Assembly: GCA_024400305.1 (NCBI GenBank)
Contig: JAKSMX010000018.1
Location: 1 to 56,177, forward strand
Reading direction: 5' to 3'
DNA: 56,177 bases
Source of the DNA: Bacteroidales bacterium
Lineage (GTDB): Bacteria > Bacteroidota > Bacteroidia > Bacteroidales > F082
The stretch's first letter is position 1. Every line of letters starts with the position of its first letter. This document shows positions 53,736 through 56,177 of the stretch, one piece after another. A model generated the notes under the pieces. The model had not been told where the DNA came from. It was given only the letters and a program-made list of their open reading frames with translations, and ran no database searches. A program made the position numbers and the translations under genes.

Positions 53736-55034
53736 CTAAATTCCTACGATCACCTTGATTACCTGCGTCGCCCCGTCGCCGTTCGTAACCTTTAGAAAAT
53801 AAATCCCATGCCGGAGATTCTCAACGGGGATGACGTATTCCTCGACACCTTCGGAGACCGAAATCTCATCTGAATAGACGGACTGACCCAATGAATTGAA
53901 GATGACGATATCAGCCTTTCCAAAATTATTCTGGTAAAAACGTATGTTTATCTTTTCCTTGGCGGGATTCGGATAGATGTCGAAACGCAGCGTGCTGGTG
54001 TTTGTTTCGTTGACATCCAGATCATTGGAAAAAAGGAGTTTCATTGTTACGGGAAGATGGTCGGAGTTGCTGAACAGCGCATTCGCCACAGCGGGTGAGA
54101 CATCGTGGTTTTCCGGCGAGTTGATGCTGTTGTTGAAATGCCGTCCGTCCTGTCCGATGGCGTGGCAGGAGCCGTCGATGTATTGGATTTTGTCTCTGCC
54201 TCCGTAGATGTTCTCCGACATCAGGATGAAGTCGAAGCGGTCGTCCATGCCGCCGCCCGAACGGCATCCGTCGCCCTGCCGGTTCGTTGACTGTGTGTGG
54301 TAGTCTTCGTAATGCGGGTCCTCGTTCCACGCCCCGACACCGTAGGGATAAAGCGGGTCGATGAAATAAGTGTTCGGATATGTGTTTTTATTCGTAAGTA
54401 ACTGATAGGCAGGCTCTTCGTTCGTATATAGGTTGAAGTCGCCCATTATCAGCACGTTGGAGTTTTTGTAAAGATTCTGAATGTTATTCATTATGTTGCG
54501 GCACATGACACGGCGTTTCTCCTCGTCATCTGCACCGTACCCGGCCTTCAGATGCGCGACGATACATGTCAGATTTGTGGTGTCGCCATGTGCGAGCGCA
54601 TCGTTTTTAAGGTAGAAACTGAAAATGTCAACGTCGCGGATGTAACTCTGCGCCACGTGATGTCTTCTCAAGACGAGTTTTTTGGAGTTGTAAAAGATGC
54701 AGTTGGTAAGGTATGAATTGCTTGTATTGGCTCCGGCTTCCGTTTTCCAATAATTTATTCCGTTGATATTCAGGTTGTTTCTTAAGAAATCATCTGGCAG
54801 GTTCGATGCCCTTCCCACTTCACAGACAGTAAAGATGTCGGGGTAATAGGCGGTGAGTATAGTTCTGATGTATCTGTTTTTGTCATTGATATTGTTCAGG
54901 TTCTGCGGGCAGTAGTCGGTGTAGTTCCCGTAGTTCAGCAGGTTATATTGCATCACCTTGATTGTGTCGGTGACTCCGGCATTCATGCAAAGCGACGCGA
55001 TTACGAGCAGTATCAGTGACAGGCTTTTTTTCAT
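53736..55034 (-). CDS. T9SS-secreted endonuclease/exonuclease/phosphatase-family protein
   Basis: A 432-residue exported protein. It has a signal peptide (MKKSLSLILLVIASLCMNAG), then a DNase I-like EEP domain (about residues 25-345): KVMQYNLLNYGNYTDYCPQN, IFTVCEVGRASNLP with the metal-binding glutamate, VLIMGDFNLYTNEEPAYQLL with the catalytic DxN, and NSDHLPVTMKLLF with the terminal histidine. The last 75 residues (FDIYPNPAKEKINIRFY .. KVIVGI) form a T9SS type A sorting domain. It may degrade extracellular DNA or hydrolyse phosphodiesters; the substrate is open. The stop codon lies at the edge of an intergenic repeat. Confidence 0.92.
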   Translation of the reverse strand: MKKSLSLILLVIASLCMNAGVTDTIKVMQYNLLNYGNYTDYCPQNLNNINDKNRYIRTILTAYYPDIFTVCEVGRASNLPDDFLRNNLNINGINYWKTEAGANTSNSYLTNCIFYNSKKLVLRRHHVAQSYIRDVDIFSFYLKNDALAHGDTTNLTCIVAHLKAGYGADDEEKRRVMCRNIMNNIQNLYKNSNVLIMGDFNLYTNEEPAYQLLTNKNTYPNTYFIDPLYPYGVGAWNEDPHYEDYHTQSTNRQGDGCRSGGGMDDRFDFILMSENIYGGRDKIQYIDGSCHAIGQDGRHFNNSINSPENHDVSPAVANALFSNSDHLPVTMKLLFSNDLDVNETNTSTLRFDIYPNPAKEKINIRFYQNNFGKADIVIFNSLGQSVYSDEISVSEGVEEYVIPVENLRHGIYFLKVTNGDGATQVIKVIVGI

Positions 55035-55146
55035 GTTTGGAGTTTTGAGAGTTGAGAGTGGAGTTTGTTATTTAGTTTGGAGTTTTGAGAGTTGAGAGTG
55101 AAGTCGTTTAACTTCAAACTTCACTCTCAACACTTCAAACTTCACT
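55035..55146. repeat. GAGTTTTGAGAGTTGAGAGT repeat cluster
   Basis: Two copies of TTTGGAGTTTTGAGAGTTGA (from 55036 and 55075) face inverted copies (AACTTCAAACTTCACTCTCA) at 55109-55146. The region can fold into a long imperfect hairpin between the EEP gene start and the rluB stop. It belongs to the same family as 27741-27950. Confidence 0.8.
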
Positions 55147-56177
55147 CTATACAATGCGTTTAAGCATGCTTATCTCGGCGCTTGTGAGGAATCTCCACTG
55201 GCCGCGTGGCAGGTTGTGTTTAGTGAGACCTGCGAGCATCACTCTGTCGAGTTTCGTTATCTGATAGCCGAGGCTTTCGAAGATGCGGCGCACGATATGG
55301 TTTCTGCCTGAATGGATTTCCACTCCGACTTCGCACATTGTCGGGTCATCGATGACGTAGTCGATCTTGTCAACTTTGATAGGTCCGTCTTCGAGTTCGA
55401 TGCCGTTCTGGATTTTCTCGAAGTCCTCTTCAGCCAAAGGCTTGTCGAGCACGACGTGATAGAGTTTTGACACCTCGTGGCTCGGATGTGTCAATGTCTT
55501 GGCGAGGTCGCCGTCGTTGGTGAGGAGCAGCAGCCCGAGGGTGTTACGGTCGAGGCGGCCCACCGGGTAGATGCGTTCTTCACATGCGCCTTCGACGAGT
55601 TCCATCACGGTGTGACGCTCGTAAGGGTCGTCGGATGTGGTGATGACACCTTTCGGCTTGTTGAGAAGCACGTAACGGAGCTTCTCGCGGTTCAGTGTCT
55701 GCCCGCCGTACATGACCTTGTCTGTTGTCTGGACCTTTGTCCCAAGTTCCGTGACGACTTCTCCGTTCACTGTCACTGCGCCGGCGAGGATGAGGTCGTC
55801 AGCCTCGCGGCGTGAGCAGATGCCCGCGTCGGCGAGGTATTTGTTCAGACGGATTTCGCCTGTCGCACTCGGACGGTCAAATTCCGGGTCTTTCTCTCTT
55901 CTGTAACCTTTACGGCCACCGCTCGGACGTTCGTCGCGGTCAAACCTGCCGCCACGACGGTCATCTCTGCGACCGAAACTTCTGCGTTCGCCGCGTTCAT
56001 CGTCTCTGCGACCGAAACTTCTGCGTTCGCCGCGATCATCGTCACGACGACCGAAGCCTCTGCGTTCACCGCGATCATCGTCACGACGTCCGAAGCCTCT
56101 GCGTTCGCCGCGTTCATCGTCATCACGACGTCCGAAGCCTCTGCGTTCACCGCGGTCGTCATCACGACGTCCGAAGC
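55147..56177 (-). CDS. rluB: RluB-type 23S rRNA pseudouridine synthase, N-terminus beyond window
   Basis: At least 343 residues are visible; the start is outside the window. The enzyme converts a uridine in 23S rRNA to pseudouridine. From the right edge to about 55905 it encodes a disordered Arg/Asp/Gly region of five complete 13- or 14-residue repeats (GFGRRDDDRGERR type) plus a partial sixth. Then come an S4 RNA-binding domain (EIRLNKYLADAGICSRREAD) and the catalytic domain with aspartate in VGRLDRNTLGLLLLTNDG. LNKPKGVITT and IHSGRNHIVRRIF are further family motifs. A GTG at 55776 is internal, not the start. Such basic low-complexity extensions are common in Bacteroidetes RluB proteins. Confidence 0.93.
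   Translation of the reverse strand, partial: FGRRDDDRGERRGFGRRDDDERGERRGFGRRDDDRGERRGFGRRDDDRGERRSFGRRDDERGERRSFGRRDDRRGGRFDRDERPSGGRKGYRREKDPEFDRPSATGEIRLNKYLADAGICSRREADDLILAGAVTVNGEVVTELGTKVQTTDKVMYGGQTLNREKLRYVLLNKPKGVITTSDDPYERHTVMELVEGACEERIYPVGRLDRNTLGLLLLTNDGDLAKTLTHPSHEVSKLYHVVLDKPLAEEDFEKIQNGIELEDGPIKVDKIDYVIDDPTMCEVGVEIHSGRNHIVRRIFESLGYQITKLDRVMLAGLTKHNLPRGQWRFLTSAEISMLKRIV

Noticed and set aside
55147-55776. Pseudouridine synthase starting at the GTG at 55776
   Set aside because: The S4 domain and repeat region continue in frame upstream without a stop, so the GTG is an internal valine.
55905-56177. Repeated 39-42 bp units at the right edge as a CRISPR or intergenic satellite
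   Set aside because: The units are in frame with the pseudouridine synthase gene and encode a GFGRRDDDRGERR-type protein repeat; no stop interrupts them.

Overview
The window is chromosomal DNA from a member of the Bacteroidota, most likely Bacteroidales. The evidence is a SusC/SusD pair, four secreted proteins with a type IX secretion (T9SS) type A C-terminal sorting domain, RadA, GuaB, DnaG and MeaB of Bacteroidetes type, and at least a dozen -7 boxes of the form TAnnTTTG, the Bacteroidetes promoter signature. No T9SS machinery gene and no RNA gene is visible. I cannot name a family or genus from sequence alone.

Layout. 1-398: end of an IS3-family element that seems internally deleted. 716-9060: a lipocalin, then a leftward locus of SusC, SusD and a T9SS-secreted protein resembling peptide-N-glycosidase F, which reads as a small glycoprotein-foraging unit. 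9175-15691: radA, a RelB/PIN toxin-antitoxin pair, an LD-carboxypeptidase, two unknown proteins, a nitroreductase-like lipoprotein and guaB. 15799-20288: two periplasmic parvulin-type chaperones and a MoxR ATPase. 20469-26654: a MacAB-TolC-like export operon whose every internal gap holds a palindromic repeat. 26802-30881: an outer-membrane protein of unknown role, meaB and a type I glutamine synthetase.

31113-46041 holds two giant surface proteins (2306 and 2635 residues) built from gingipain/HagA-type cleaved adhesin domains, one with a DUF2436-like domain, with no protease domain and each ending in a T9SS sorting domain. Blocks of several hundred bases are almost identical between them, which points to exchange between the genes. 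46294-50035 is an AT-rich accessory island: two unknown membrane proteins, two tandem copies of a three-gene module (DUF3791-like, DUF3990-like with a PARP-like His/Tyr motif, and a small third protein), and a GNAT-type toxin-antitoxin pair. The last three units start with nearly the same promoter sequence. This island is the best candidate here for an undescribed system. 50102-56177: dnaG, a short-chain fatty acid transporter, a T9SS-secreted endonuclease/exonuclease/phosphatase-family protein and an RluB-type pseudouridine synthase running off the right edge.

The intergenic DNA is unusual. Many stop codons are followed by a short-period tandem tract and then one of several recurring palindromes or direct repeats. 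The same combinations recur at distant loci, so these look like composite repeat families and not random spacer.
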